NCBI GenBank assembly: GCA_027490155.1
Contig: JAIXYP010000067.1
Coordinates: 1 to 64,000 of the forward strand
From: Cytophagaceae bacterium
GTDB lineage: Bacteria; Bacteroidota; Bacteroidia; Cytophagales; Flexibacteraceae
DNA length: 64,000 nt
Direction of reading: 5' to 3'
How positions within the stretch are numbered: the stretch's first letter is position 1; every line of letters starts with the position of its first letter. Made by a program: the position numbers and the translations under genes. The notes beneath the pieces were generated by a model, which saw only the letters and a program-made list of their open reading frames with translations, did not search any database and was not told the DNA's origin. Shown here in pieces: positions 48,354-59,100 of the stretch.

Positions 48354-48640
48354 CACCCCCACCCAATCCCAACCTGATTCCCACCATCAATAACAGCCTG
48401 ATCCAGGTGCCAACCGTAGCGTTTGCAGATTTGGCGGACCAATTGTAAACCTAGCCCTGTGGAGCCCAATGTGGCGGATGGGGTATTGCTGCGGCCTGTT
48501 GCTAATACTTGGGCTAGATCAAATCCTTGGCCGTGGTCTCGTATCAAAAGGTTATTAGCCTCCAACAACACTTCTATTTGCTGGTCCGCAGGGCCATATT
48601 TAATGGCATTAATAACGAGGTTATAGACAGCCAGCTCCAC
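48353..48640 (-). pseudogene. truncated histidine kinase ATPase domain
   Basis: 95 residues from GTG contain the N box (VYNLVINAIKYG), G1 (IRDHGQGF) and G2 (GSTGLGLQLVRQI) of a HATPase_c domain and end normally (GGNQVGIGWG). There is no HisKA domain: the frame runs about 14 codons further upstream to a TAG near 48678, and beyond lies the terminator of the next gene. It is best read as the 3' stump of a deleted kinase gene. Located between the Zorya operon and the T9SS genes. Confidence 0.7.
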
Positions 48641-48743
48641 TAGGCTCCTATGTCTATTACTTTCCCACTTAAGGCACTAATTGGCTTGATATTTCCAAGC
48701 CAGGAAGCGCAAATGTTGCCAAATTAGGACCTTGATAGAAACA

Positions 48744-48773
48744 CCAACGGGCGCCCACTAGGGCGCCCGTTGG
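48744..48773 (-). terminator. hairpin terminator of the 48800 T9SS gene
   Basis: 13-base arms CCAACGGGCGCCC / GGGCGCCCGTTGG around ACTA, followed in the direction of transcription by a weak T-rich run (TGTTTCT). Arms identical to the hairpin at 56108-56137. Confidence 0.75.
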
Positions 48774-48799
48774 CATACACTCCACCAAAATAATACTCC

Positions 48800-51700
48800 T
48801 TACTCCTTCACCAATTTAGTCACCCCAAACCCAAGTGCCTGTACCATGTAAACACCTTTAGCAAGGGCCGATAGATCTAGGCCAAGCTCTGTAGTATTGG
48901 CAGGCATAGTGGCGGTTAGGACTACTTGGCCCACTGCGTTGCTGATGCGGAAGGTGGTCGCTTGGCTACTTGGTGTGGCAAGTTGCAGCAATACCTTGTT
49001 GCTAGCTGGGTTAGGTGTCAATAACACCTTGTTGCTGATCGTGGCACCTAGGCTAGTAACTCCTGAAGGATTAACCACTAGGCTAAAGCGACCATTGTTG
49101 GCACCTTGCACGGCACTGAAGCTGTAGCTTGCTGCATCCGCAACCAAAGTGCTGATACCAGTTTGGTTATCCAATAGGTAAATTGACCATTGCGGATTGC
49201 TAAGGCTAGCCAATCCCTCAAATGTTATGGTATAAATACCAGCCGATGGTGCCGTCAATGCTAGTGGATAGGCAGTTGTGACAGTTGGGATCGGCTCGGC
49301 CAAGATGGCCATTGGGGTGCTGCTGTTCAGGAACGAGAGGTTAACCCCGGTTGCGGAGGTCATCTTGTTGGCCTCGAGATTTTGGTCAAAACCAGCGGTT
49401 GCTGTGGCATCCCAACGAAGGGCTATTTGGTCTTGCAGGTTAGGGTTATTGACACCAACAATATTCAATTTAATCACATCAGAGACTGAGCCTTGACGCT
49501 GTATAGCAGGATTACTAAACGCATCAATTGCAGACTCATTGACACTGAGGCTAGCGTTAGCATTGTTGGCCCAAACCATAAAGCCTTGGCCCGAAGGAAT
49601 CAGATTGGTGCCACCATTGACGCCTACTCCGTTGATGTAGGTGGCATTGTTGCTGAACTTGTGGCGATAGATATAGGTGGCGTTATAGACGTTGGTTTTG
49701 GTCCAGGCACCACTTGCATCCCAGTCAATGGTAGCGGCGTAGGGGTTAGCAATCAAGTTCCAACCATTTTCGGTAGTCGTACCGGTGACAGCACAATTGG
49801 CACCAGTGCAAAACAAAAGCGGGAAGGTATGGGAGCCAGACTTAGGTGCACCAGAGGATTTCCAGAGCCCCGCGGCACCAGTGAAGAACTCTGCCGTCCG
49901 GAACCAAACACGGTGACCAACACCCACCGCAGCGGCTTGGGTTGGCCCTGTTGGCTTTTTGTATCCGCCAGCACCAACACCTGTGTAGAACGGATCAAAT
50001 GATGCGATGGAAGTCCCCGTTGGCGTGGCCTGATTATAGGTGCCGATAGCATACGGGTTGTTGGCCGACCAGAGATTAACATTTTGGCCTTGTGTCTGTG
50101 CACCTACCAAGACCCAGGCACCTCCACCAGATGCTAGGCTAGGGGCCATGTACCGCTCGACAGTGAAGTTGGCAGCATTGGCCATGGTACCACCATCGGG
50201 CCACAGCTGCGCCGTTTGGCTTGCTGTTGATTTGAGGGTTACACGATTGTTGTTAAGGTCAAATGTATTGCCACTAAGGGCCAAGATATTGGTAACGTCA
50301 AGGTCAACCTCCGTTTTGGTTTGTCCAAATATCATCAAGACTTTAGCCGCAAACGGGCTCCCTTTAATGATAGCAGGGTTAAGCGGTCCGCCTCCAATTT
50401 GCAATGCAGCCAGTCCTGAGCCGGAAGTAATGCTACCTTGGTTATGGAGGATATTTGTCACATAAAGGCCGTCAGACTGGATGTTGTTAAATAGAGTAGC
50501 ACTAGGGCTAATCAGGATTGAGCGGATAACTGTACGGCCAGTAAGTGTCACCACAGCACCTGGTCCTATCGTAACGGAGTCCAGAAAAGTGGGGACGGTG
50601 CCTGTTGACCAGTTGGTAGCAGATGTCCAGTTTCCTGTGCCGCTAAAAACAAATCCTGATCCGCCTGTTACTGTTACAACAGCACCATCAGACACTGCCG
50701 AGGTACAAGGACCTGTTATCGTCTGGACGGTATAAAGGCCACTAGTGCTTACAATGATCGATTGGGTAGTGGCATTGTTAGACCAGAGATAACTAAACCC
50801 GGCCGGCGCAGTTAGCGTCACAGAGCCACCGGCCCCGAAGGTGGTTGGGCCGCTGGCCGAAATGGTTGGCTTGCTCGGAGGGGAGGTTATGGTTACAACT
50901 GTCGCAGTGGATACTCCAGAGGTGCAGCCTGCTGTTATGGTCCGGACTGTGTAGTTGCCAGTGGTTGTGACATTGATAGCGCGTGTGGTTGCGCTGTTGG
51001 ACCACAAGTAGCCGAAGCCAGCTGGGGCTGTAAGGGTTACTGAACCACCAGAGCAGAACGATGTAGGCCCACTTGTGGAAATGATTGGGGTGCTAGGCGG
51101 GGTAACCACCGTTACGGTAGTGGCAACAGATACAGCTGAGGTACAGATACCAGAAATCGTCCTGACGGTGTAGCTGCCACTAGTGTTTACCTCTATGGAT
51201 TGCGTTGTCGCATTGTTGGACCAAAGATAGCTGAATCCAGTTGGTGCTGTCAGAGTGACAGATCCGCCCACGCAGAAAGTAGTTGGACCGCTGGCAGTGA
51301 TACTAGGACGGCCTGGTGGAAGGAATACCATGACCGGCATGGCAGCTGAAATTGCCGAGGCACAACCCCCACTATAGGTATTGACTGTATAGTTGCCACC
51401 GATCTTGACCGTGATTGATTGTGTTGTATCTCCGTTTGACCATGCGTATTTGTAGCCAGCAGGTGCTGTAAGTGTAACAGAGTCACCATGGCAAAAGTTG
51501 ATTGGTCCACTAGCCGTGATGACAGGGGTTGGAACGGTACTTACTGTAACGACCGTAGGGTCTGAAACCGCCGAAGTGCAACCATCCAAAACTGTCCGGA
51601 CCGTATAGTTGCCCGATGTCGTAACATCAATAAATCGGTTTGTGGAGCTGTTTGACCACAAGTAGCTATATCCTGCTGGTGCCGAAAGCCTGACAGAGCC

Positions 51701-54700
51701 GCCTGGACAGAAAGTTGTTGTGCCGATAGCAACTGTGATGGTAGGCGCAGCCGCAACCTCCGCGGTTACAACTACAGGGGCTGATGCAGCTGATGTACAA
51801 CCAGCCGCAATCGTCCGGACGGTATAGTTGCCACTTGTTGTCGCGACGATGCTTTGGGTTGTCTCATTATTGGACCATAGGTAGCCAGTCACCACATCGG
51901 CAGGGGCTATTTTCCTGACCCTAATAAAATCAACAATAAAAATATTGGTAGTACTGTCAGCTCCTACGCTTCTAATCTGTGAGAACTTGGCATCAGCAAT
52001 CGGGCCATCAGTAGTTCCGCTTGTCGTGCCAGCAATGGTCGTGACATCACCACTTGGGGTAATTTTCCGGATGAGTGGATTATCTCCAACAATTAAGTTA
52101 CCAATCCGGTCGATAGCGATGGATGAAGGGATACTAAACTTTGCAGCAGTCCCGTTGCCATCCACAGTGCCGCTTGTGGAGCCAGCAAAGGTGCTAACTA
52201 ATCCGGCTGGTGTGATTTTCCTGATCTGGAAGTTGTTTGGGTCAGCGACATAGACATTTCCGCTTGCATCAACGGCTACATCAGTAGGGAACCTAAACCT
52301 AGCTGCTGAGCCTAATCCGTTAGTGCTGCCAGATGATCCTGCAAGACCTGCGAAGGTGCTAACTAGGCCACCAGGTGTAATCTTACGGATGGTGTGATTT
52401 TGGTAATCAACAGCATAGATATTACCACTCTGATCCATGGCCATAGCGACGATTGAAGAGAACTTGGCAGCCGTTCCTTGGCCATCAGTATTACCAGTAG
52501 TGCCAGCCCCTACAAAAGTGCTTACGTCCCCACTCGGGGTGATTTTGCGTATGACGTAGTTGTCGGCATCCGCAACATAAAGGTTACCTGCGGCATCGAG
52601 GCAAACTGCTGTTGGACCTTTGAACCTAGCCGTTGCAATTGGTCCATCTACATAACCTGATGCGGTACCAGTGATTGTACTAACTACACCAGCAGGCGTA
52701 ATTTTGCGTATGCGGTGGCCTGATTGGTCCGGAATGTACATGTTGCCAATGCGGTCTATGGCAAACTTTCGTGGGTTTGTGAACCTAGCGATTTGACCAT
52801 CCCCATCTGTTGAACCTAACTCGGTAGCTGAACCGGCATAGGTGCTAACGGTTGCTGTTGCAGCAGGCACTGATAGGTTTACCGATTTGCCCAAGCAAAA
52901 CGTCGTAGGCCCACCAGCCGAAATAACAGGGGTTGATGGTGTATATAGCCGTACGATTATTGCCGCTGACACCGCTGAGGTGCATCCGTTCGAAATTGTC
53001 TGGACAGAATAACTGTCCTGGGTGTTGACTACGATGGATTGTGTGGTCGCATTGTTGGACCATAGGTAGCTGAACCCTGCTGGGGCGCTTAGCGTAACAC
53101 TGCTACCGGCGCAGATGGTGATAGGGCCAGAGGCAGTGATTGTTGGTGTCACAACTGTCTGAGTGACAACAATGGGGTCCGAAGAGGGTGATAAGCAACC
53201 ATTGGCCGAGGTCCGGACCGTGTATGAACCAGTTGCATTAACGTTAATTGACTGTGTAGTTGCATTGTTAGACCACAAATAGGAAAAGCCAGCTGGAGCA
53301 GTCAAAGTCACTGTCCCGCTTGCCTCGCAAAGATTGGTAGCAGTAGTTGGGGTGATAGCTGGCTTGCTTGGTGTACTGACAGCTGTCACAACAATAGGCT
53401 GAGACGTGGCCGAGGTACAGCCGTCAACAATAGTACGCAGGGTATAGGTGCCTGCGGTGCTTACAAATGTGGACTGGGTCGTTTCGTTATTTGACCATAG
53501 ATAGGTGAAGCCAGCAGGGCCAGAAAGGTTGACACCGCTTCCGGAGCAAATTGCGGTAGAAGCGTTTGCAGAAATTAGTGGGGTGGTAGGGCAGGAAGAT
53601 TTGGAAATGGCGGCAAATCCGTATTGGCCACCCCCTGCGGTTGTCGTATAATTGCCCCCAGCATAGACCGTAGTGCTATTTTGGGACAAGGTATAGATAT
53701 CACTGTTTGGGTTGGGATTCCAGCCCCGAGCGAGCCCTGTGACTGAGTCAATGGCCGCGATATAGTTACGGGTGATGCCGCCAACGGTACTGAAACGCCC
53801 GCCAACATATATGGTGCTGGCCCCAGCCATAACTGCTGATACGCCATCATTAATATTTGGGTTCCAGCTAGTGGTTGTGCCCGTTGTGGCATCAATGGCT
53901 GCTAGGCGATTGCGTGTCTGCCCCCCCATAGTGGTGAAAATCCCACCAGCATAAACCAATGGACCCTTGACGGAAATGGTTGTGACCCAGCTTCCGGCGT
54001 TTGGGTTCCAGCTGGAGGCTGTGTTTGACGACGTGCTAAGGGCTGCAATATTGTTGCGTGTCTGCCCACCTACCGACGTAAATGCGCCTCCGACATAAAC
54101 CGTTGTGCCATTGAGTACCAATGAATAAACCTCTCCGTTTGCATTCGGGTTCCAGGTTGTGGCGGCACCATTCGATAGGTTAATGCCTGCAAGTCGGTTT
54201 CTGGTTGTTGAGCCAGCGATGGAGGTAAAATTACCCCCAGCGTAGAGGGTTGTCCCGCTAATGGCCATGGTGTTGACCGTGCCGCCAATGTTCGGGTTCC
54301 AGGTCGTGAAGTTGCCCGTTACCGAGTCAATGGCTGCAATCCGGTTGCGGGTGGTGCCTCCGATGCTTGTGAACGAGCCTCCGACATAGACAGTACCATT
54401 ATTGACCAAGATCGTTTCAACATCTGCATTAGCATTGGGGTTCCAGCTAGTGGGTTGGCCAGTGGTTGCGTTTAAGGCAACAAGTCTGTTACGTGTCTGC
54501 CCGCCAACCGACGAAAAGGCTCCTCCCATATAAATGGACGTACCACTGATCCCCAAGGTGTTTACGTAGGCATTAGGGTTGGGGTCCCAGGTGGAAGCTA
54601 GCCCGGTGCTTTGGCTTAGGGCTGCTACGAAGTTCCGTGTTTGCCCGCCGATGGTGTTGAAATATCCGGCTGCATATACAGTTGTCCCTGACACTTGGAG

Positions 54701-55735
54701 GTTGTAAACCTGACTATTAGCATTAGGATTCCAGCTAGTAGCTAGGCCAGTCGTGACGTCAAGTGCTGCAATATTGTTGCGTGTTTGCCCGCCAATGGTT
54801 GTGAACGTGCCACCTATATATAGGGTAGAACCCGATAATGCCATTGTGGATACTACAGGATTGGCACTTAGGGTTGTGCTAAAGCTAGTAGCAAGCCCTG
54901 TTGTGGCATCGAGTGCCGCAATCCGAGTTCGGCTCTGCCCCCCGATGGCCGTAAATGTCCCAATGACATAAATGGTGTTTCCATTGGCAATAATCGACGA
55001 GACGGTCAGGTTCGCATTCGGGTTCCAGGAGGTAGCAAGGCCTGTTGTGGCGTCAAGGGCTGCAATGCGGTTGCGGGTTTGCCCACCGATCGAGGTAAAG
55101 GTACCACCAACCAAGATGTTAGAGCCAGAGATTGCTATCGACATGATGGCACCATTTGCAGCTGGGTTCCAACTCTGCACAGCGGCAGTGCTCTCGTCAA
55201 TAACAGCTAGGCCACTGCGGGTTTGTTGACCTACTACTGTAAATGACCCAGCAATATAGATTTTACCATCATTGATGACGATGGAATTGACTGCACCACC
55301 AAGGATGTTGGCATTCCAGTCCATATCGAGCGTGTAGTCAGACAAGAGGTGGGCCATATAGCTCCGGGCCACGTTGCCAATCCGGGTAAAGTGGCCACCA
55401 ATGTACCAACCTCCGTTCCCATCTGGCACCGCTACCGTGACCGAGCTGTTAGGTTTCGGAATGGCTGTCGTGAGTGGCTGACCAGTTGTGAGGCTAACCG
55501 GCGAAGTAAACCCAGTATATGGGCCTACAGAAGTGAAGTTGCCCCCAAGGTAAATGGTATTGCCAGATCTCTGGATAGCATTGACACTCCCATTGGCCAT
55601 CCAGAGTGTTGTGTCAATAGTCTGGCCAGTGGTCATCTGGCTGGTGAGGCCTACTAGCAATGCAAAAAGCAGCTTAGTACACCATTGGCTTACCAACCTT
55701 GCTGACAAGGCTTGTTTCGTCCGGTTCAGGTTCAT
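48800..55735 (-). CDS. T9SS surface protein with delta-60-type propeller, Ig-like repeats and a nested NHL propeller
   Basis: About 2311 residues from the ATG at 55735, which starts the signal peptide directly (TKLLFALLVGLTSQMTTGQ); an ATG at 55786 adds 17 residues. In order: about 14 units of ~47 residues (IYVGGxFTSIGGQTRNRIAALD..T....SWNPN), nine Ig-like units of the FCxGGSVTLTAPAGFSYLWSNNATTQSI type (cited in parts), and inside the fourth of these a six-unit NHL propeller (about 52860-51893). A GNWTSATNWSTGTVP block, the shared GWNLIANPY...IDWDASG module and a type A sorting domain (LLTPNPASNKVLL ... KGVYMVQALGFGV) complete it. Secreted and attached at the surface; binding function inferred. 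Confidence 0.88.
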   Translation of the reverse strand: MNLNRTKQALSARLVSQWCTKLLFALLVGLTSQMTTGQTIDTTLWMANGSVNAIQRSGNTIYLGGNFTSVGPYTGFTSPVSLTTGQPLTTAIPKPNSSVTVAVPDGNGGWYIGGHFTRIGNVARSYMAHLLSDYTLDMDWNANILGGAVNSIVINDGKIYIAGSFTVVGQQTRSGLAVIDESTAAVQSWNPAANGAIMSIAISGSNILVGGTFTSIGGQTRNRIAALDATTGLATSWNPNANLTVSSIIANGNTIYVIGTFTAIGGQSRTRIAALDATTGLATSFSTTLSANPVVSTMALSGSTLYIGGTFTTIGGQTRNNIAALDVTTGLATSWNPNANSQVYNLQVSGTTVYAAGYFNTIGGQTRNFVAALSQSTGLASTWDPNPNAYVNTLGISGTSIYMGGAFSSVGGQTRNRLVALNATTGQPTSWNPNANADVETILVNNGTVYVGGSFTSIGGTTRNRIAAIDSVTGNFTTWNPNIGGTVNTMAISGTTLYAGGNFTSIAGSTTRNRLAGINLSNGAATTWNPNANGEVYSLVLNGTTVYVGGAFTSVGGQTRNNIAALSTSSNTASSWNPNAGSWVTTISVKGPLVYAGGIFTTMGGQTRNRLAAIDATTGTTTSWNPNINDGVSAVMAGASTIYVGGRFSTVGGITRNYIAAIDSVTGLARGWNPNPNSDIYTLSQNSTTVYAGGNYTTTAGGGQYGFAAISKSSCPTTPLISANASTAICSGSGVNLSGPAGFTYLWSNNETTQSTFVSTAGTYTLRTIVDGCTSATSQPIVVTAVSTPSKPAITPTTATNLCEASGTVTLTAPAGFSYLWSNNATTQSINVNATGSYTVRTSANGCLSPSSDPIVVTQTVVTPTITASGPITICAGSSVTLSAPAGFSYLWSNNATTQSIVVNTQDSYSVQTISNGCTSAVSAAIIVRLYTPSTPVISAGGPTTFCLGKSVNLSVPAATATVSTYAGSATELGSTDGDGQIARFTNPRKFAIDRIGNMYIPDQSGHRIRKITPAGVVSTITGTASGYVDGPIATARFKGPTAVCLDAAGNLYVADADNYVIRKITPSGDVSTFVGAGTTGNTDGQGTAAKFSSIVAMAMDQSGNIYAVDYQNHTIRKITPGGLVSTFAGLAGSSGSTNGLGSAARFRFPTDVAVDASGNVYVADPNNFQIRKITPAGLVSTFAGSTSGTVDGNGTAAKFSIPSSIAIDRIGNLIVGDNPLIRKITPSGDVTTIAGTTSGTTDGPIADAKFSQIRSVGADSTTNIFIVDFIRVRKIAPADVVTGYLWSNNETTQSIVATTSGNYTVRTIAAGCTSAASAPVVVTAEVAAAPTITVAIGTTTFCPGGSVRLSAPAGYSYLWSNSSTNRFIDVTTSGNYTVRTVLDGCTSAVSDPTVVTVSTVPTPVITASGPINFCHGDSVTLTAPAGYKYAWSNGDTTQSITVKIGGNYTVNTYSGGCASAISAAMPVMVFLPPGRPSITASGPTTFCVGGSVTLTAPTGFSYLWSNNATTQSIEVNTSGSYTVRTISGICTSAVSVATTVTVVTPPSTPIISTSGPTSFCSGGSVTLTAPAGFGYLWSNSATTRAINVTTTGNYTVRTITAGCTSGVSTATVVTITSPPSKPTISASGPTTFGAGGSVTLTAPAGFSYLWSNNATTQSIIVSTSGLYTVQTITGPCTSAVSDGAVVTVTGGSGFVFSGTGNWTSATNWSTGTVPTFLDSVTIGPGAVVTLTGRTVIRSILISPSATLFNNIQSDGLYVTNILHNQGSITSGSGLAALQIGGGPLNPAIIKGSPFAAKVLMIFGQTKTEVDLDVTNILALSGNTFDLNNNRVTLKSTASQTAQLWPDGGTMANAANFTVERYMAPSLASGGGAWVLVGAQTQGQNVNLWSANNPYAIGTYNQATPTGTSIASFDPFYTGVGAGGYKKPTGPTQAAAVGVGHRVWFRTAEFFTGAAGLWKSSGAPKSGSHTFPLLFCTGANCAVTGTTTENGWNLIANPYAATIDWDASGAWTKTNVYNATYIYRHKFSNNATYINGVGVNGGTNLIPSGQGFMVWANNANASLSVNESAIDAFSNPAIQRQGSVSDVIKLNIVGVNNPNLQDQIALRWDATATAGFDQNLEANKMTSATGVNLSFLNSSTPMAILAEPIPTVTTAYPLALTAPSAGIYTITFEGLASLSNPQWSIYLLDNQTGISTLVADAASYSFSAVQGANNGRFSLVVNPSGVTSLGATISNKVLLTPNPASNKVLLQLATPSSQATTFRISNAVGQVVLTATMPANTTELGLDLSALAKGVYMVQALGFGVTKLVKE
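51893..52860 (-). repeat. six-unit NHL propeller inserted in an Ig-like domain
   Basis: Six units of about 53 residues with FxxPxxVAVDxxGNVYVADxxNxxIRKITPxGxVSTFAG-type sequence. The Ig-like domain is split: SVNLSVP before it, GYLWSNNETTQSI after it. Confidence 0.8.
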
Positions 55736-55803
55736 ATTCAGGTTATTCAGGCAAAAGATGAGTTGTGCTGCAGTCATACTTGACATCCAGACACAAAGAC
55801 GAA

Positions 55804-55834
55804 CTAAAGTATATCATTTTTGGGGCGATGTCAA
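55804..55834 (-). promoter_or_regulatory. putative promoter of the 48800 T9SS gene
   Basis: On the minus strand, TTG (55834-55832) is followed after 20 bases by TACTTTAG (55811-55804), close to the Bacteroidota pattern TTG-N19/20-TAnnTTTG. Transcription would start about 60 bases before the proposed ATG at 55735. Confidence 0.45.
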
Positions 55835-56107
55835 GTTTAATGGGCTTTTAATCATGGCTGGAGAACATGGGTTTCATCATGGATGCTATTCAATCACCGT
55901 AAATTGGGTATTCGTCGATGTTTTTAATTTATTTGTCCGATAATTTACCAAATTAGGTTATTCGGAATTTGGTGTATTGAGGCCCTAATTTTGATAATCC
56001 TTTGCAAGCACCGTCGGCTAAGGTGCATACAAGTAGCTCAATGCTGATGGACTAAGAGTATTTGTCATTATGAGTCAGCAACAAGATTTTTAGGTAGGAT
56101 ATAAACA

Positions 56108-56137
56108 CCAACGGGCGCCCGCAAGGGCGCCCGTTGG
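56108..56137 (-). terminator. hairpin terminator of the 56160 T9SS gene
   Basis: Same 13-base arms as at 48744-48773 (CCAACGGGCGCCC / GGGCGCCCGTTGG), loop GCAA, then TGTTTAT in the direction of transcription. Confidence 0.75.
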
Positions 56138-56159
56138 CATACTCTTAAAATAATACTCG

Positions 56160-59100
56160 TTACTCCTTCACCAATTTAGTCACCCCAAAGCCAGGGGCCT
56201 GCACCATATAAACTCCTTTAGCAAGGTTGCTAAGGTCTAGGCTGACCTCTGTGCTATTGACTGGCATGGTGGCGGTCATCACCACTTGGCCCACTGCGTT
56301 TGTCAGGCTGAAGGTTGTTGCCTGTTCGGTTGGTTTGGCCAGCTGGATGGTGGTGCTATTTAAGGCCGGATTCGGTGCCATCAGGATGAGGTTCTGGACA
56401 GCACTACCGAGGCCAGTTACGCTGTTCGGGTTCAGGACCACGCTGAAGCGACCGTTGTTCGCACCTTGCACCGCACTGAAGGAATAGGTGGCGGCATCAG
56501 TCACCTGTGTTGTGATATTGGTTTGATTGTCCAGCAAATAGAGCGACCAATGTGGATTGCTCAAGCTAGACAGTCCCTCAAATGTGATGGTATAGATACC
56601 AGCCGATGGTGCCGTCAATGCCAGTGGATAGGCTGTTGTGACAGTTGGTTGTGGCTCAGCCAAGATGGCCATTGGGGTGCTAGTTGCTCCGCTGTTATTG
56701 ACAAAGGCCAAGTTTACACCCATTGGGTTATTCATCTTTGGGGCCTCTAGTTTGCGATCCAAGCCAGTAGTTGCTAGGTTATCCCAGCGGATGGCGATTT
56801 GGTCAGCTTGCTGGTTGCTGCTACGGATATTGACCTTCAAAACATCAGACAGTGCAGCGGCGCGGGTAAAGGACTGCACATCGCTCGAGATCACAGCCAC
56901 GGAGGCTATGAGGACAGGGTTGGACGAAGAGGCCCAAACCATAAATCCTTGTCCAGATGGGATGTAACGGCTACCTCCATTGACCCCTACTCCGTTGATG
57001 TAGGTGGAAGTGTTGGCTGCTTTGGAGTTGGCGATATACGTTGCGTTGAAGATATCGCTCCGGACCCATCCATTGCTCGCATCCCAGTCGATGGTGCCAG
57101 CAAATGGATTGGCGATTAGGTTCCAGCCATTTTCGGAGGCGTTGCCACCACCTGCACAGTTGCTGCCAGCACAATATTTCAAGGTCCAGGTATGGGTCGT
57201 GATCAGCGGAGCACCATTGGTGCGCCAAGTTGCGGCACCTGTGCCAAAAAACTCTGGTGTCCGGAACCAAACACGGTATCCTTGCCCAATAGGTGCTGCT
57301 ATGGTCGGTCCGCTCAGTTTTTTGTAGCCATTGGCCCCTGATAGCGGGTAGTTAGGGTCATACTCATAAAGCGAGGCACCTGTTGCGACGTTAAGGTTGG
57401 TATAGGTTGCAGCTGCGTAGGGGTTGTTCTGTGCCCAAACGTTAACGTTCTGACCAGTGGTCTGCGCACCTACCCAGATCCAGGCACCGGTAGCAGTGGC
57501 AAGGCTTGGGCTATGGTATCTTTCCACGACAAAGTCCTGCCCATCAAGTAAATTTCCGCAGGCCAAGACCAGCGATGCCGTGCCATTGGCAGTTGATTTG
57601 AGGGTGATGCGTTTGCCGTTGGCGTTGAAGGTAAAGCCTTGTAAACCAAGCGAGTGGTATAGGGTCAGGTTGGTTTCCGTTTTAGCATGTCCCCGCAGGA
57701 CGATGGAGTTGAGCGTCAACGGATTGCCTTTGATTAGGCCGATTCGTGAAGTCCCACCTTGGCCAATAAACAATGCATTGAGCTGCCCAGGCACGGATGT
57801 AACCGTCCCTTGGTTGTCAAATACATCGGTTACTTTTAGTTGGTTATCGTTCCGGAAGTTGAGGGTGGCACCCGGCAGGATGGTCAACGAACGCACAGTT
57901 TGATCCGCATTAAGGTTCAGGACAGCACCAGAGGCGATCGTGGCCGAGTCCGTATCAGTGGGCACCGTCCCGGTTGACCAGTTAGCAGCCGAAGACCAGT
58001 CGCCAGTACCAGTGAAAACAAAGCCATTAGCAGCGGCATTGACCGTAACGACCGTAGTAGCAGAAACTGCAGAGGTACATCCACTAGCGATAGTACGGAC
58101 GGTATAGCTGCCACCTGTTGTCACGTTGATGGACTGGCTAGTCTCGTTGGTTGACCAGAGGTAGCTAAAGCCTGCAGGAGCTGTCAGAGTTACAGATCCA
58201 CCTGCTGTAAACGTCGTCGGGCCGCTTGGGGTTATGGTTGGCGTGCTTGGTGGGGTGTTGACTGTTACAATCGTCGCAGCAGAAACTGCTGAGGTACAAC
58301 CACTTGCAATGGTCTGTACGGTATAGCTACCACCAGCAGTTACATTAATTGATTGGCTGGTCTCGGTGGTTGACCAAAGGTATGTGAAACCAGCTGGTGC
58401 TGTGAGTGTAACTGAGCCGCCAGTACAGAAAGTCGTTGGGCCACCAGCAGAAATGGTTGGGGTAGCTGGCGGGGTATTTACAGTAACAACTGTAGCGGCC
58501 GAAACAGCCGAAGTACAACCATTGGCAATCGTGCGGAGGGTATAGCTACCACCAGCAATTACATTGATCGACTGGGTGGTGGCTCCTGTGCTCCAGAGAT
58601 AACCTGACTTGACCACCCTAATAAGATGGTTGTTAAAGTCAGCTACAAATAGGTTTCCTTCCTGATTTACGACGACACCAGTTGGTCCGTTGAACTCTGC
58701 TACAGTCTCGTCTCCGTTAGTTAAACCTTGTGTGGTACCAACAAAAGTTGAAACAAGCCCTGAGGTGGTTATTTTCCTGATTCGGTTATTGCCTTTGTCT
58801 GCCAAATAGATGTTGTTATTGGCATCAATGGTCAAGCCGCCAACCTGATTAAACTTGGCAGCAGAGCCAACACCATCACTGAATCCCTGGCTGCTACCTG
58901 CAATTGTAGTAACAACGCCAGTAGGCGTGACTTTTCTTAATCGGTGTGATCCGTAGTCAGAGACGATCAAATCGCCATCCATATTGATGGCAATACCGTA
59001 AGGTTGCGAAAATTGGGCTCCTGTACCAGTGCCATCGGCCGTCCCCTGGGTAGAGCCTGCCAAAGTAGATACTAGCCCTGCTGGGGTTATTTTTCGGATT

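Larger units (their letters stand above)
55787..56159. other. intergenic region between the two T9SS paralogs
   Basis: No gene. It holds the promoter of the 48800 gene (55804-55834) at its left end and the terminator of the 56160 gene (56108-56137) at its right end. Confidence 0.55.
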
